Source: Polytrichum commune
Taxonomy: Eukaryota; Streptophyta; Polytrichopsida; Polytrichales; Polytrichaceae
Direction of reading: 5' to 3'
Assembly: GCA_950295325.1 (NCBI GenBank)
Contig: OX485808.1
Span: 18,062,527-18,126,526 of the forward strand
DNA: 64,000 nt
In this document: positions 1 through 13,160 of the stretch, one piece after another
How the letters are laid out: each line of letters begins with the position of its first letter
How positions within the stretch are numbered: position 1 is the stretch's first letter
The notes under the pieces: generated by a model
What the model saw: only the letters and a program-made list of their open reading frames with translations
Told to the model about the DNA's origin: nothing
The model's database searches: none
Position numbers and translations under genes: made by a program

Positions 1-232
1 TCAATCACAATGGTTTCCATCACAATTGAATTTAGCAAAAGGCCTATGATTGACTTTATCTGGGTTTAGATAGTGCAATGGGCTTGCTAATCTTATGGAC
101 GTGTTGACGAGGACGCATTATTTTTTTCTTGACTTTTGTTAAGGTCATGAGGTCATAGTACATGCACTAAATTGGACAGAGAATGCACGAGAGTTTGCAG
201 ACTGATAAATTGGGACGGTGTGGAGGGCACAG

Positions 233-3200
233 CCACATGTGGTGATAAATTGTGCGGCTGTGTCTGTACCTCGTGCTTGTGAGCAAGACCCAGAAGCAGC
301 AATGGCCATCAATGTACCCCATGTGGTAGTCCAATGGCTCAACAGTTTGCATGCTGCTCAACCCCCTCTTCTCATTCATCTTTCTACCGATCAAGGTACA
401 TGATTTCACACCTTTCAATCAACCATAACCCGTTGCTTACATTTGTGTCTGGGTAGAACTTGATTGTTTTTGTTTTCCTGGTTTGGTAGTGTCTTTTGCC
501 TATGATGGGGTGGCTTCAACCCAAGGCCTTAACCTGGATCCCATGGGAATTCCGAGGTTAAGCCCAGTGTCCGGGAATATTCCTGGGTATAACCGGTCAA
601 GATCCTAGTGTTTCTAAGTCCAACCATTCACAAGTTGACATCCTTCAGTTTTTCGTCATTAATTTAAAGTATATTCTACAGATTCCTCTAAAATGATAGG
701 TGATTTTCCTGAAGTCTTGAACTTCAACCAGGTATTTCTCAAACTCAACCGGTTCATCTGTAACTAGCAGTCGGTTCTCCCCGTTCATTGGTTAAGCTGC
801 CTAAGGCTGGAATAGTACTTGGATGGGTGGCTTGCTAGCACTTGATTTCCGGTGCACCCTACCACCTATGGTACACCCAATCATTGGGGGGGGGGGGGGG
901 GGGGATCCAGGTGAATTAAATATTTTCAACCAACCATGTGGGAACCTAGGGGCTTGCCCTTGAGGGACATAGGTGCCAGTTGGCTTGTCTGCGCTTGTTT
1001 AAGGTGTTCACCTTCGAAAGGAGGTAGGAGTCTGTGGGGGTCCTCTAAGTCTTGTAATGCCCGTTTTGGGATTACATACAGACTTAGACCAACTTGAAAA
1101 TGAAGCAACACCATAAATCATGCTGGTGAACACATCAGAGTCGTCTTTCTTTTCTTTTCTTTCTTGGCTATGATTGTCTCAGCACCGGTGTTCATGGCAG
1201 TTTACGAAGGTGTGAAGTCATTTTACAAGGAAGATGATGAAACAAAGCCTGTGAATGTCTATGGCAAGTCGAAGGTGGCATCTGAGAGTTTCATCCAAAC
1301 AAGTTATGTCAACTATGCAATTCTGAGAAGCAGCATCATCTATGGTCCTCAACCCTTTGTGCCCCTACCAAAAACACTTCCACTTCAGGTGCCTCTCTTT
1401 CCTTTGGTTTACAAGGAAGGGAGAGTGAAATTTGTAGGGTAATAAGAGGGGTTCATGCGCTCATTCCCACCACTGAATCCTTGAGAAATTGTACATCATG
1501 GCTGAGAGAATTAGTCTTGTAACAGTAGATCTTTTTAAAACTTGCAGGGCTAAGCCTTGTTTTGAGCTTTCTGTATTCATGACTAATATCAATTTGGTAA
1601 TCAATGTGCCATCATATTGTGAGCAATGGATGGCTGGGTGGTCAAAGGAATGAACTCACCACGTTTGGCCACTTTAATTATTCTGGTTGCGGCCCTCAAT
1701 TTAGAAGACTGCTTTGACTGCAAACTTCTGGGCAATGACGAGTCTGTGTAGGTGTTCTGGACCAAAAATTGACATGGTTATCAATGGCTTAAGGTAGATG
1801 TGCCTAATTTCAACACAAAAATAATCTGTACACCTCTATTTGAGAGGTATATGGGCAGTTGTGGATCTAAGAACGGACACTAAGAAGGCACGTGTTTAAA
1901 AGGGATTGGACTACATGCTCAAAATATGCTAACCATTCTAGGGTCAATGGTCAAAATGACTTGGGGGGCCTATATGACCACTTAATGAGCACGAGAATCT
2001 TCACTTTGATAATAAATAAGATATTCATATGAGCTCCAAAAATTATGAGGCAAATGGCCATGGGCAGAATTTGGATTTGCTCATCATCTTGCACAATTGT
2101 GTGTTTCATATCCTATGAGAAGTGGGTGCAGAGAGGAAAGTATCCACATAACAAGCGTCTACCTTATGTAATGCTTTTGTTTCTGTTTTTGCTCTGCCAG
2201 TGGATTGATGGTGTACTCTCGGGTGGTGCCGTGGGCGAATTCTTCGATGACGAATTCCGCAGTCCAGTTTATGTGAAGGATGTAGTGCATGTGATTGAGC
2301 TCCTCATTGCTAAAAACACCCGGGAGCTGCATCCGATGCACCTGCTTCTCAATTTGGGAGGACCAACCCGTGTATCTCGTGCTGACATGGCGGACACAGT
2401 GGCGGATGTGCAGGGCTATGACAAGGCGCTTGTCAAGCGGGTGTCGTCACTCTCAGTGAGTTCTTTTGTGTCATATTTGTATGTCTTTTGTTGATTCATT
2501 TTCAGTGGGCGTTTAAGGTATGCAGGTGTTATTTCGTTACTTTCTTCATTGGACACCTATATTTGATTGGTGTGTTGTTCGGTGAGGATCGAAGGACAAA
2601 CACCATAAAGACACATGTTTAACCCCTCAATGCTCAAGCCTTCTCATTCTGTTTCCGGGCATTTCCAGCACCAGTGCTGGAAATTTTTGTTATGTAGCAA
2701 AATAGAGACCGTTTTCTTGAAATCCAACTGTACGGATGTGAGCTAGACTACCATATATTCTTGCTGTGAAAATTTGAATTCAATCGGACTACATTTGCAA
2801 GGTCAGATTGACGTTTGAACATGGCCTTCAGCCGGGGGCCGGGTAGAGAGAACTCTGAAATTTTTTCGTTTCATGACCATTGCGGTCATGCCAAAAATTC
2901 TAGAAAGTTGGCAACTTTGTCATAATATCTTATGTGGATGACAAATGAGCTACTCCCAAAAATTTAGATTTTTGGATCAAATATAGATAAAGTCCATCAC
3001 CCTTAGTTGGATGGCCACATGAGGTCATTTTTGGGAGATTTCCTCTTTTTCATGGAGCAAGCAACATGTGCACTAATTAATTCTCCAAATCCATATGGTC
3101 AAGTTGTGCACAACTGTCACCTTGTCCTAAGGGGACAAACCCCACCCAAATTGGGCATCATATTTCAAAGATATTGGCTCCTAAATTTGACTCCTACATT

Positions 3201-4200
3201 TGAGCAACTCATGGGACCACCTTCCAAAACAAGCAATGTCTAACCCAACAAAAAATCCTACATGCTTGGAGCATGAGGTTTTTATATGTTATTTTGGCCC
3301 ACAATGGTAGAGGGCACCACCCTACACTAGTAGATACCTCCATCCACGTAGATTGCCACCTAGTGGGTCACGAATCCAATCATGATATTAGGTGGCGACC
3401 CATTTCGGGTTGCATGAGCGCTTAAGGGTTCAAAGAGATAGGACTACATCTTCAAATTTCATTAACTACTCCACACTTAGTAGTGAACACAAATGGTAGG
3501 ACCTATGTATTCATCTAAGAAATCAACAAACATGCACTTCCGATAACCATAACTAAATTAGGGTAGGTTTGAATTTCAATCTAATTTTTGCTGATGCTTC
3601 ATCATAGATTTGCTAATGCAAAACAAGTTCCACTGTTTAAATCTAATCAGTAGAAGTTGGAGAACATGAAAATGGAACCGATTAACACCCACATACCTAA
3701 GGCTCTGTTTGTTGGTGAGTGCCATTACCAATGCAAGGTAGAGGCTCCTGATTGGGAATGAAAAAGTGGCTGGGCACCCTTAATTCTACCTAATTTCTGT
3801 AATCCTTGGGTACCTCTCCTTGGAAATTTCAACAACCACTGCAAATTCAGTAACTGTTGCAAGTAAGCTCAGAGGCTCTTTTTTGTTTGTGATTGACCAC
3901 TTTTTAGTGTACAGATTGTTTCTCGAATCTTGTGATTGTCGGAGACATTGTACTTATTTACAGGTAAAATTCTGTTCAGTGTCCAACTGGGACTGTAATT
4001 TATTCTACAGAAGCCTGGAGGAAATGTGGGGTACTGATACGCGTCTCTTGTTTTATCCATGGCTTTTGAAGGTGAATCGTGGAGTCGCAAGCCCTCCAGA
4101 CATCTCAATGGACATCAGTAAGATAGTTGCAGAGCTCGGGGTTTCGTTGACAGACTTTGCCACAGGTGTAGCACTTACTTTCAGCTCCAAAGGAAATTAG
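233..4200 (+). CDS. RmlD/MAT2B-like NAD(P)-binding protein, C-terminal part (four exons, 5' end outside window)
   Basis: Exons are 233-395, 1201-1388, 2201-2455 and 4072-4200, and the stop is TAG at 4198-4200. Every junction is GT-AG, and the phases (1, 0, 0) join into 244 uninterrupted codons. The protein reads NCAAVSVPRACEQDP, LIHLSTDQVYEG and NVYGKSK (the YxxxK catalytic pair of extended SDR enzymes), then YVKDVV and LLNLGGP. This is the pattern of plant dTDP-4-dehydrorhamnose reductase-like proteins related to the regulatory beta subunit of methionine adenosyltransferase. The N-terminal GxxGxxG nucleotide-binding loop is absent because it would lie upstream of base 1. The acceptor at 231-232 opens the first visible exon. 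Introns are 805, 812 and 1616 bp and carry repeats. The family is clear, but whether this member is a reductase or a MAT regulator cannot be told. It has no stops or frameshifts and is probably functional. Confidence 0.88.
545..800 (-). repeat. Dispersed repeat copy in intron 1 of the RmlD/MAT2B-like gene
   Basis: Read in reverse complement, this stretch resembles 8690-9200. Shared words include GGAGAACCGACTGCTAGTTA, the ACCAGGTATTT/AACACCTGG segment, and the ending CCGGTCAAGATCCTAGTGTT. A short piece also recurs near 50200-50240. No coding capacity or terminal repeats were seen, so the class is unknown. Confidence 0.6.
2021..2140 (+). repeat. Dispersed repeat at the end of intron 2, also present at 60361-60640
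   Basis: The words TATTCATATGAGCTCCAAA and TGTGTTTCATATCCTA occur here and again at 60370 and 60585, in the same order. The second locus carries about 150 extra bases between them. Class unknown. Confidence 0.55.
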
Positions 4201-7200
4201 AGTTTCTGCACCTTCCCATTCACATTAAGTCAAGACCTTTTGCTCCCTGGAGAAGCCAAATCACTTAGAACCAGTTGAATCACAAGGGTACAAATTGTTG
4301 GTGCAACATTATTATTTTCTCTCCATTGTTTCCAAAATGATCATTATACAGAAAAATTGTTGGTGTAACATTATTGTTTGTTCTCCATTGTGTCCAAAAT
4401 GGTCATTACACAGAAATCTCAGTGCACATTTTATCTCAATTAGTGTTGATAATTGATTAGCATGCACAATGAATTAGAATGGACCACATGAAAGTGAGTA
4501 GCTTGCAGTTGAGGTGGATCACATAGGTTAGATCATACTTGTCATTAGACACAGTTACTCATTGATGCTCACCACTTCCAAGTCAAAATTAAAGACATTG
4601 TTCCCATCGGCAACTCCGCATTCCTGAGTCACTCAGGCATGTCTTCTGTTGTCATCAAGTGCTTGCCTACTGAAGAAATATGTTAATATGGAGGTTGCAC
4701 TTAGAAGTCAACAAAATATGATACATGTTAGTTTGGATACAAGAAAATTAATGTGGTGGACATCCATACACATGAATTATCTCGACAAAGGTATTGGTGA
4801 TGACATGAAATTATAGTGGACAACAGTACACTAAATACGAACACATACACTAAATATCAATAACCCTATGAAAGTAAGTAACATTAAATGTAAACCCAAA
4901 CACTAAATATCAACTATGGTAATATGTGAAAGTTACATGTTTGAATTTAGTGTTAGTAAGGATATGAAAAGAAAAAAAACAATGATAAAGGGAGAATTCC
5001 AACATATCTTTTAGCATATCTTCTAACACTAATTGTCAAAAAATTGGAAATTAGTGTTGAGCAGGGTAGGGTGGTAACAACATTAAATGTAATCAAACAC
5101 TAATATCCTATTTAGTGTAGTTTCATATGCTCTAGAATCAATTTTGTCAACACTAATTGAACCCGATGGTGTATGAGGAGATGCTCATTTGTAGTCATAG
5201 CTCATAAATTTAGTTAGCATAACACATTGAGAAATTCTCCCGATGAAAAAGAAAAGATAGTGGGCTAGGGGCAACCTTGGTGAGAACCTCTAAGAGTAAA
5301 GGAGGCAGTCGGTGAAGTTGGCAATGGCTTCTGCATCAGATTATAACCATGTTCATAGTTTCACTTGGCATGTCAAATTTGTGTAAATTTTAACCCCCCT
5401 TGCCAACTAAAAATTGTCTAAGACAAACACTAGGAAAATGTGTTGGAACACTAGGGCACTTGACATGGGCTTAGTCGGTCATGCTTAGGGTTTGTAATCT
5501 TTCTAGAAGGGAACTCTATCTACCTTACCTTGGAGGGAAGCAACGTTGAGGTAACGAAGTTCAAGACTTGCCTTGCCGGTTACCGTAGTACCTTCACCAC
5601 TTCCGGACAAATTAAATTATTGTTAGAGAACCATTGTTTTTGGAAATTTTCGTTTTAAAAATCTCAGAAAATGATATGGGAAAATACGGTTAATACAAGG
5701 CATTTCAAGTTGCAAATTTATACTGGACTACATCTTTTGCAATCTATTATCTTTGGTTGAAAGTTGGCGTGGGTAAAAAAATGCTATGGCCCATTGTTTT
5801 TTCATGTGAGTTGAAAATTAGTGTGGTTAATAAATGAAAAATGAAAAATGAAAAAATGAAAAAATGAAAAAATATTCATATTTTTAATGACGTTGATATT
5901 ATATCATGTTTATGTAAAAATCATTGATTTCTATATTCCTAGTTTGGAACTTATAATGTTGTGGGCATGTGAATAAAAAATAATAATTACATTGACCAAA
6001 ATTGTTGTGGAATGAAAAAAAGTTATATTGGGCCACAGTAACAATTGTAGAAGGTGTAGCTAGCCTAGTTGGTATGTTATTTATATATATATATATCCTT
6101 TTGGTAATAAAAAATGAGTTATTTGGCAAGGGTTGGCAAGAAGATATTAAGAAGGGTTGCACCCTCCTGCACCTATTCTAATATATGTCATTTGATTTAC
6201 TAATGAGACTAACCGATTTTACATGTGAACAACCACACATGTGCCCTTCAATTTCCCCATCAACCTGTTTGGGCTTTGGCCTTGAATCTGACTCCAGGGC
6301 CATCACGAAAGGCTTTCCAGGTACAAATATGTAAATAATCTTGAGCTTATGGAGCTCATGGAGAGGGTTGAATCATGTTATGTACACCAATGCAATACCA
6401 TTGTTAATTTATGCCTATTTCTCATGCACATAATCAATTTTAGCGACCTTCAATGGACTCCACTTTCCTGCAAATCAATTGTTTCTTTGATAATGTAGCA
6501 AATGGCAGCAGTTTACAATGTTGTGAACACTCGAGTTGGATTGAAGGTGTAGTTGTTATACCAATCAAGAAAACTTGGAATACGTTTTTAATAAGCTTTT
6601 TGATGATATACAATACGTATGCAAATTAAAAGAAAAAAAGTAAGGAACGTCGATGTTTCATTACAATTGACATGTGATGTTCGTTCACCAATCCTTATCC
6701 ATAGGTGCATGGCCATGGGGGCAGGGGTTGGCTTAATGCCTACTTGTGGTAGGTGGATCATGTATAATATGTATGGAAGTAACAATAGTCCACTTAATTT
6801 GCTTATTACGTTCAATATAATATATTGAATATGCTCTTCCCAAGTTGGATATGGATAGAAAGATTCAATAGTGTAGAAATAGCCATCAAAGTTTACTTCA
6901 ATGCCAGAAACCATATACAAGACCATAGGGACCTGGAAAAAGAGAGTGGGGGAGCTCTCTTGGGTGCACATGATGGAAACAAAAAACCCCAAGCAAAGTA
7001 GCAATCTTAACTATGATCTACTAAGGTCACATGAGATGACCTAGTGTTCCACATCATCTTTCTAGTGTTCATCCTATGATAGAGGAGCTCAATGTTGTCC
7101 CGTCTCTTCTCTAAGTTGGGGAGCACATCATCATAGATGACAACCTTGTTGCATCCTTTAGAGCTTTTCCTAGTCGATTCTAGCGTAGTCAAGGAGGTCT

Positions 7201-8689
7201 TGCCAAATGGTTTGATTCACCTTTCTAACACCCTTGACATCTAGTATGGTTGAAGGTGAGGTCGGTTCTTTCAATCCAAATGGTCCATAAAGTGATTGCT
7301 ATAAGGAGGATCCAAATTCTAGAACTTGCTAATGGAGACATGAATTTCTCATGGTGCTAGTAAAAAACTCTCCAAGGTTTTCTTTGATTAGGCTTGGCCT
7401 TTATAGTATTTATAATACTGCTAGCAAAGTCCCAAGCTCTTCTAGCAATCCTACCAACTTTACAAATTTTAGTAATTTTTGGGAGACAACTAAACCTACA
7501 ATGTTCGCAATTTAAGGTTGACATGCTGGGGGGGGGGGGGGTGGGGTTGGAGTCTTCATTGGAAACCTAAATAACGTGCGTGGGTTGCTATGAAATTAGA
7601 CCCCCTATATATAAGAAGTTTATAGATAAAACAAGTGTATATGTATTAACGGCATGCTAGAAAATTGACTCATGTATTTATACTAAGTTTTTCAATATAT
7701 TGTAATAAATGCCTCCACTACATACACAAATTACAAATCTCTAATAAAATAATCATTTATCACATATAAAATTAACCTTTACTTTCCAATAAGAAAGTCA
7801 TTGAATATTTCTTCATCCATAGCATGTAACTCAATGATTGCATCAAGAAAACAAAGACAAGAGCATAATAACTTAGCCACAATCCAAAGAGAAAAACTCA
7901 AGGGAGTCCATGAGCACTCCATGAGCCTTCAGTTGGGAAAAACCCAGAACTCAAATGCAAGGTTCCCTAACAAGAATGGACAAGGTAGTCATTAAGAACT
8001 ATTACCATATGACAACAGTTTTGGATGAGAACGTGAATTATATGGAACTAGCAAATCTATTGTCAAAATTTTCTATAAACCCTAGCCTCCCCCCCCCATA
8101 TCTACCTTTACTTCCACATTCTTAATAGCCTTTTTACATGTATAAACTAGAGAAAAATAATACCTCTCCCTTATGTATACTATATAGGCTAATGCCTCAA
8201 ATAATACCCCTTCTTATAATCACGTTAGTTCATACATGGTATGAAGAGTTCACCCCTAGGTTGACATGAAGCCTGCTTGAAAACTACTAAAGATAACCTT
8301 CCTACCTTTCAATTTTGACAAGATAGATTGCTAAATCCAATTCTAATGCACAAGCAATTGGTCAATCATTTTCCAACTTTTTTTTTTGGTTTTAATGATT
8401 ATTTTAAATAAATAATTCTAGTTGTTGTTGGATTCAAGTGAATTTTTTTTACTGCATTGCCAAAGAACCGTACAAGGCCACCGAGGACCCTTGAAAAGAG
8501 AGTGGGAAAATGCTCTAGGGTGAACACGGGGTATTCCCATGTATGTTAACAATAATTTGAACTCCTAATGAACGAAGTGCCACATTTATGTATTCCAAAC
8601 ATGAGTGTAATGAGCAAGGATTCCTTGTATATGTACTCATAAATAAATTTCAATTTATTGACAAATTAGTCATTAAAAGTATGACACGG
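4201..8689. other. AT-rich intergenic DNA, no gene recognised
   Basis: Only short open frames without recognisable domains occur. The stretch contains poly-G and poly-C runs (7529-7545, 8090-8097), short TA repeats near 6080, and many AACACTAAATAT-like words at 4800-5160. I see no protein family here. Confidence 0.6.
4438..5163. mobile_element. Candidate non-autonomous element with short inverted ends
   Basis: The left end reads TCAATTAGTGTTGATAA, and the right end in reverse complement reads TCAATTAGTGTTGACAA. The first 14 bases match exactly. The interior is AT-rich and repeats the AGTGTT word. I could not find a target-site duplication, so the boundaries and even the element status are tentative. 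Confidence 0.35.
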
Positions 8690-9230
8690 AGGATGACAAA
8701 TGATAAACTGGTTGAGTTTGAGAAACAACTGGCTGAAGTTCAAGACTTCAGAAGCATTACCGACCATTTTTAGAGGAATTTATAGAATATATCTCAAATT
8801 AGTAAAGAAAAACCGAAAGTTGTCAACATATAACTGGTTGGACTTGGAGGAAACACTAGGATCTTGACCAGTTGTGCTCAAAATCCTCCCCGGACATTGA
8901 CTTGAATGTTCAAGAGCACCTCACATAAATCACCTAGAACATAATTCTTGTCATTAGGTACACTTTTGGAGGCTTCAAATCAACGAGTGAGGAGAACCGA
9001 CTGCTAGTTACAGATGAATCGGTTGTATTTTAAAAAAAACACCTGGTTGAGGTTCAAGACTGCATGATAAGTACCGATCGTTTTAGGAGGAATCTTTGGA
9101 ACATGCCTCAAATTAGTAAAAGAAAACCCCAAAGATCACATCATGTAGCTGATTGGCCTTGGAAACAGTAGTATTTTGACCAATTATACCCAAAAATCGT
9201 CCCGGGCACGCGGCGCTTCAAAAAATATAT
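8690..9230 (+). repeat. Dispersed repeat, two diverged units
   Basis: Two related blocks (about 8690-8930 and 8990-9230) share the order CTGGTTGAGGTTCAAGACT, then a GAGGAATYT word, then CAAATTAGTAAA, then a TTTGACCA word. The inverted copy in intron 1 of the first gene matches both. The second block grades into the tandem array that follows. Confidence 0.6.
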
Positions 9231-9665
9231 GGCGTTTCGTGCAGGTGTTGGTGTTTAGATGAGGTCACAGGTGTTACTATAGTTTTGGGTCAAATTTGCA
9301 AAAGAAAAACCCGAAAGATCACATCATGTAACTGATTGGGCTTCAGTTGGAAACAGTAGTATTTTGACCAACTATACCCAAAAATTGTCCCGGGCATGTG
9401 GCACTTCAAAAAATACATGGCGTTTCATGCAGGTGTTGGTGTTTAGATGAGGTCACAGGTGTTACTATAGTTTTGGGTCCAATTAGTACAAGAAAAACCC
9501 GAAAGATCACATCACGCAACCGATTGGGCTTCAGTTGGAAACAGTAGGATTTTGACTGATTATACCCAAAAATCGTCCTGGGCACGTGGCGCTTCAAAAA
9601 GCAAAAAACTGAATGGCGTTTCGTGCAGGTGTTGGTGTTGAGGTGAGGTCACAGGTGTTACTCTA
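9060..9665 (+). repeat. Tandem repeat, about 188-196 bp unit, roughly three copies
   Basis: The word GGCGTTTCGTGCAGGTGTTG and close variants start at 9231, 9419 and 9615, giving periods of 188 and 196 bp. Each unit also carries AAACCCGAAAGATCACATCA, ACAGTAGKATTTTGAC and GTCCYGGGCAYGYGGC in the same order. An incomplete unit begins near 9060. Confidence 0.8.
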
Positions 9666-10431
9666 GTTCCAGTTGTGGGTATGTATGTATGGCCGCCTCC
9701 CAGCTACCTTACCGTACTCCTCCCCAGCCCAAGCATGTGGGCTCCCAAGCATCGGAATGTGCACTCGCTCAGCAGTTGGAATTTGGTTATGAGCCAATTA
9801 TGTATGGCGTCCCCGAGCTTTTTGTCAGGGCGCCGTTGCACCTGCACAAATATAAGATTGTTGTCCCTCGTACTTAAAATTCGAGCAGCACCTGCGGAAG
9901 CCATTCAAGGCCCGGCCCCTACATATTGAAGCCCCATTGGAGTTAAACGTAAGTTTTCACCTGTGCGGAGGTCTCAGCAAACACAATGATTTAGTGGCGC
10001 ATGGAAGTACTTACTCCAAAGCCCCTGCACCTGCCCCTGCGCCTGCCTGCAACCATAGCTAGCTCCCTCTGTGCAAAAGCAGTTTTGGCACTGCCTTGTG
10101 GTGGTACTCCCTCCCTCCCTCCTCCTCTGGAAACAAAGAAGGCTGGGGAAAAAAAATAGAAATTAACAGGGTTTTTGGGGGTGTCGCTTTTTTCGATGTG
10201 CAGGTTTGGCTTGCCCCCCCCCATGAATCGTGGTGTCATGGAGAATGAAGCAGTGGGAACGGCTTCTTGGCGGTAGAGAATTATGAGACACTCATCAAGT
10301 CGACAAACTCTAGTGAACCGCTTTGAAGGTAGGTATGTGGCAGGGTGTTCTTCGCTTCGTTCTCTGTATTCTCCAGCTTCTATTGATGGGATTTACGTGA
10401 GGAAACGTCGTGTTGCGTTGGCAGATGTAGG
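9666..10431. other. Intergenic, no gene recognised
   Basis: Mildly GC-richer than its surroundings, with overlapping short open frames on both strands at 9675-10239. None shows a recognisable motif or a splice-consistent continuation. Nothing is called here. Confidence 0.4.
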
Positions 10432-10545
10432 ATGAAGCATCGACGAACGCCGGAGGATTGAAGATCGGACCTCCCCTGATTTAGTTATGGATGAAGCATT
10501 GACGAACGTTGGAGGATCGAAGATCGGACCTCGGGGGGTTCACTA
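10432..10545 (+). repeat. Tandem duplication of an about 57-bp unit
   Basis: The words GGATGAAGCATCGACGAACG and GGATGAAGCATTGACGAACG start two adjacent units. Each is followed by GGAGGAT(T/C)GAAGATCGGACCTC. A third partial copy (GGATCGGACCTCCC, then GATTTAGTTATGG) sits near 10815-10845. Confidence 0.7.
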
Positions 10546-11709
10546 GCGAAAATCGTAGAACAACGTGCGATAAAAAATAGGGTCCAATATATTCATTGTA
10601 GATAAATTTTGTAAAAAATGTACATGTAAAATAGGGGATTTTAAAATAGTGAAACATGTTTACATGTAAAATACCATCACATATAATATTTTCAGGCTTT
10701 TTACATGTAGAATACCATCACCTTATAATCTTTTCTGCAAGGTAAATAACCCCCCCAATAAATAGGTCCCGAACGCATGTGTATGCAAAATATAAGAGGG
10801 AGTGAACCCCCCGAGGATCGGACCTCCCTTGATTTAGTTATGGTTATCGGAAGTGCATGTTTGTGGATAGCTTGACTTTGCACATGGATCTTCTCAATCG
10901 TGTTCAGTGTTGAGTGTGAGGTAGTTAGTGTTAACTTTGAAGAGGTAGTGCAATCTTTTTTTAGTAAAGGTGTCCAGTTAGGAAAAGTAATTGAATAACA
11001 CCCACACATCTTGCTAAACTTGGGATTGTTGCATGTGAGTGTACCTCTCTTCTATCCATGTTAAAATCGTGCCTCTCCATAGGTGTGTGGTTGATACATC
11101 TCAATTGTGCCTCATGACAAAATGTTACATAGTATGTAGGTTGTCCAAAGGTTAATTTTTTTGTGATTGATCTGACATAAATTTTTATTTTTTTGGCTTG
11201 GGCTCCCACTTCACATGGCCACATCCAACAAAGTGAGGTATCATTGTATTTAAGTAGTCCCTTGCTATGGTATTGGTGTTAAACCATCCCCCTTTGGTAA
11301 GTGTCAACCATATCGCATCGCTTAGAAGTAGTCAAAGTATAATAAGCCTCCAACTCCGCCCTAACGTCCAGTTGTCTCTCATCTATCCAACTGCTAGACA
11401 CACCCATCACATACATCTCCGTATTCAAAACCTCACTAAGGAAAGACAAATGGGGTGCTAAAAAATGCGCACACACCTTCTATTGCCATTAGAACTCCCT
11501 CAATACCACATACACCAAATGGATACATTAAACACAACTTCTCAACCCAAAGAACTTACTATACGACCATAACCTTCTACTCCTCACCAAACTATCGAAC
11601 CATATAAAACCCCAATAATCATGTCATAAACTCCATACTGGCCGGCAATACCCCTAAAAAGCTACATTAAAACATAATACAAAATTGTTCTCATTTCAAA
11701 TGCCACAAA

Positions 11710-11878
11710 CATAACATTATTTAGATCCATATCAATGTTATGTCGGACTGAGAGTATTCCATGTAATATTCCCAGATATTTCCCACATTCAGAGATTGAA
11801 TGTGGGAAATATCCAGGAATATTATGTGGAATACTCTCAGTCCAACATAACATTGATACAAATCTAAATAATGTTATG
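11710..11878. mobile_element. Foldback MITE, family A copy 1 (169 bp)
   Basis: The two halves are near-perfect reverse complements of about 78 bp each. Both ends read CATAACATTATTTAGAT inward, and the centre is CCCACATTCAGAGATTGAATGTGGG. A shorter related copy lies at 28824-28961. I found no clear target-site duplication. Confidence 0.8.
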
Positions 11879-12719
11879 AACACAATACTAAACTTTAAAA
11901 AATAGCTAACCAATGAAATGTTCACTCAACATGGGCCTAAGCTTCTTTGGGATGCATCTCGGATCACAAACACCTAACTCACACAAACCCTTAAATTCCA
12001 TCATGATAAGAACCTTGGAAATAACCGTGGGCAACACACCCTCAAACAAGATATCTCACAACCCTAACCCTAACCTATGCCTACTCAAATAGAACGACGA
12101 CTATCTACACCTCCTCTAATGTTGCACAAATAAACATAAAACAACCTCCACATTGACTGACATAACAAAGCAGTCCACGCAATAGCCAACACACTACAGG
12201 CACACCCTACCATAAGATGCTTCACACTAACAAACGTCGGGAGAACTTAATGAACAAAAATTGGAGAGCACCATATATACCATTATGACTCTTCCCTTGT
12301 TCTTGCTACCTCTCACGCTACAAATGCCCAACACGGCATGTCCTGATATACTATGCATCCTTGGAGCAACACCTACGGCCAAAACCCCATTCACCAAACC
12401 CCAGCCTAAAAGTCCAACTCTTTGAATTCATATGCATATTGTAACGATAGATCCCCTTGGAAGTTGCAACAAGAAAACTTGAGAAATACGCCGTACTCCA
12501 CACTACTCACCCAACAAGGGTGGCAAATCCTCCCACCTATAATCATAACGACCAAAATTCTTGGCACCATTCACACCCCAACCACCAGAAGCCTCAGAAA
12601 CCTAAAAATCCCTATCCAAAAAAATCACAAACTCATGGATACCCTCTCACAAATCTCCATCAAATACTTCACACACATTACCCTCAACAAAAGAAAACTC
12701 GAAAAGAAACAATCCCCAA

Positions 12720-12745
12720 TTCCATTGGACTAATCCCCCCCCCCC
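12720..12745. repeat. Poly-C tract followed by CA repeats
   Basis: A run of C with short interruptions is followed by ACACACACAC. It is simple sequence with no coding meaning. Confidence 0.8.
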
Positions 12746-12970
12746 CCCCCCCCCACACACACACCCTATCTATACCTACTAACGTTTAGTTAACCCATAT
12801 GTACCCACTAACATTAACTATCACATAGTCCACCTACCAAGAATAGGTAATTAAGCCCCCTCCCCCCATCTTCACATGATCATGACTAGGAGAGGGTGAA
12901 CATACATAGCACGCCGGTGTAGAAAGCACCGATGTTCCTTATTATTATTATCATTATTATTATTAGTCGA

Positions 12971-13160
12971 GGTACATTAATTATCCCAATTAGTATGTGT
13001 TACTATACAGAGTTATGCAATGCTATAACTAATTAATGAAAATGTACTATACCACAAAGTAAATTCATTTATGATCTATAATGCCCAAACAACCTATTGA
13101 ACTTTTGTTAGTAACAATTAGAACACTGGAGTAAGCACTAATTGGGATAATCAGTGTACC
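12971..13160. mobile_element. Candidate MITE with about 25-bp inverted ends (190 bp)
   Basis: The left end reads GGTACATTAATTATCCCAAT, and the right end in reverse complement reads GGTACACTGATTATCCCAAT. Both continue with TAGT. The interior is AT-rich. No convincing target-site duplication is visible, so the superfamily is not assigned. Confidence 0.6.

Noticed and set aside
885-903. Poly-G run as a G-quadruplex or assembly gap
   Set aside because: Homopolymer G/C runs occur several times in the window (7529, 12727, 38579, 44810). They are ordinary simple sequence or length-calling artefacts.
12061-12080. CCCTAA repeats as a telomeric remnant
   Set aside because: Only two to three units of a non-plant variant in A/C-rich DNA, easily due to composition.
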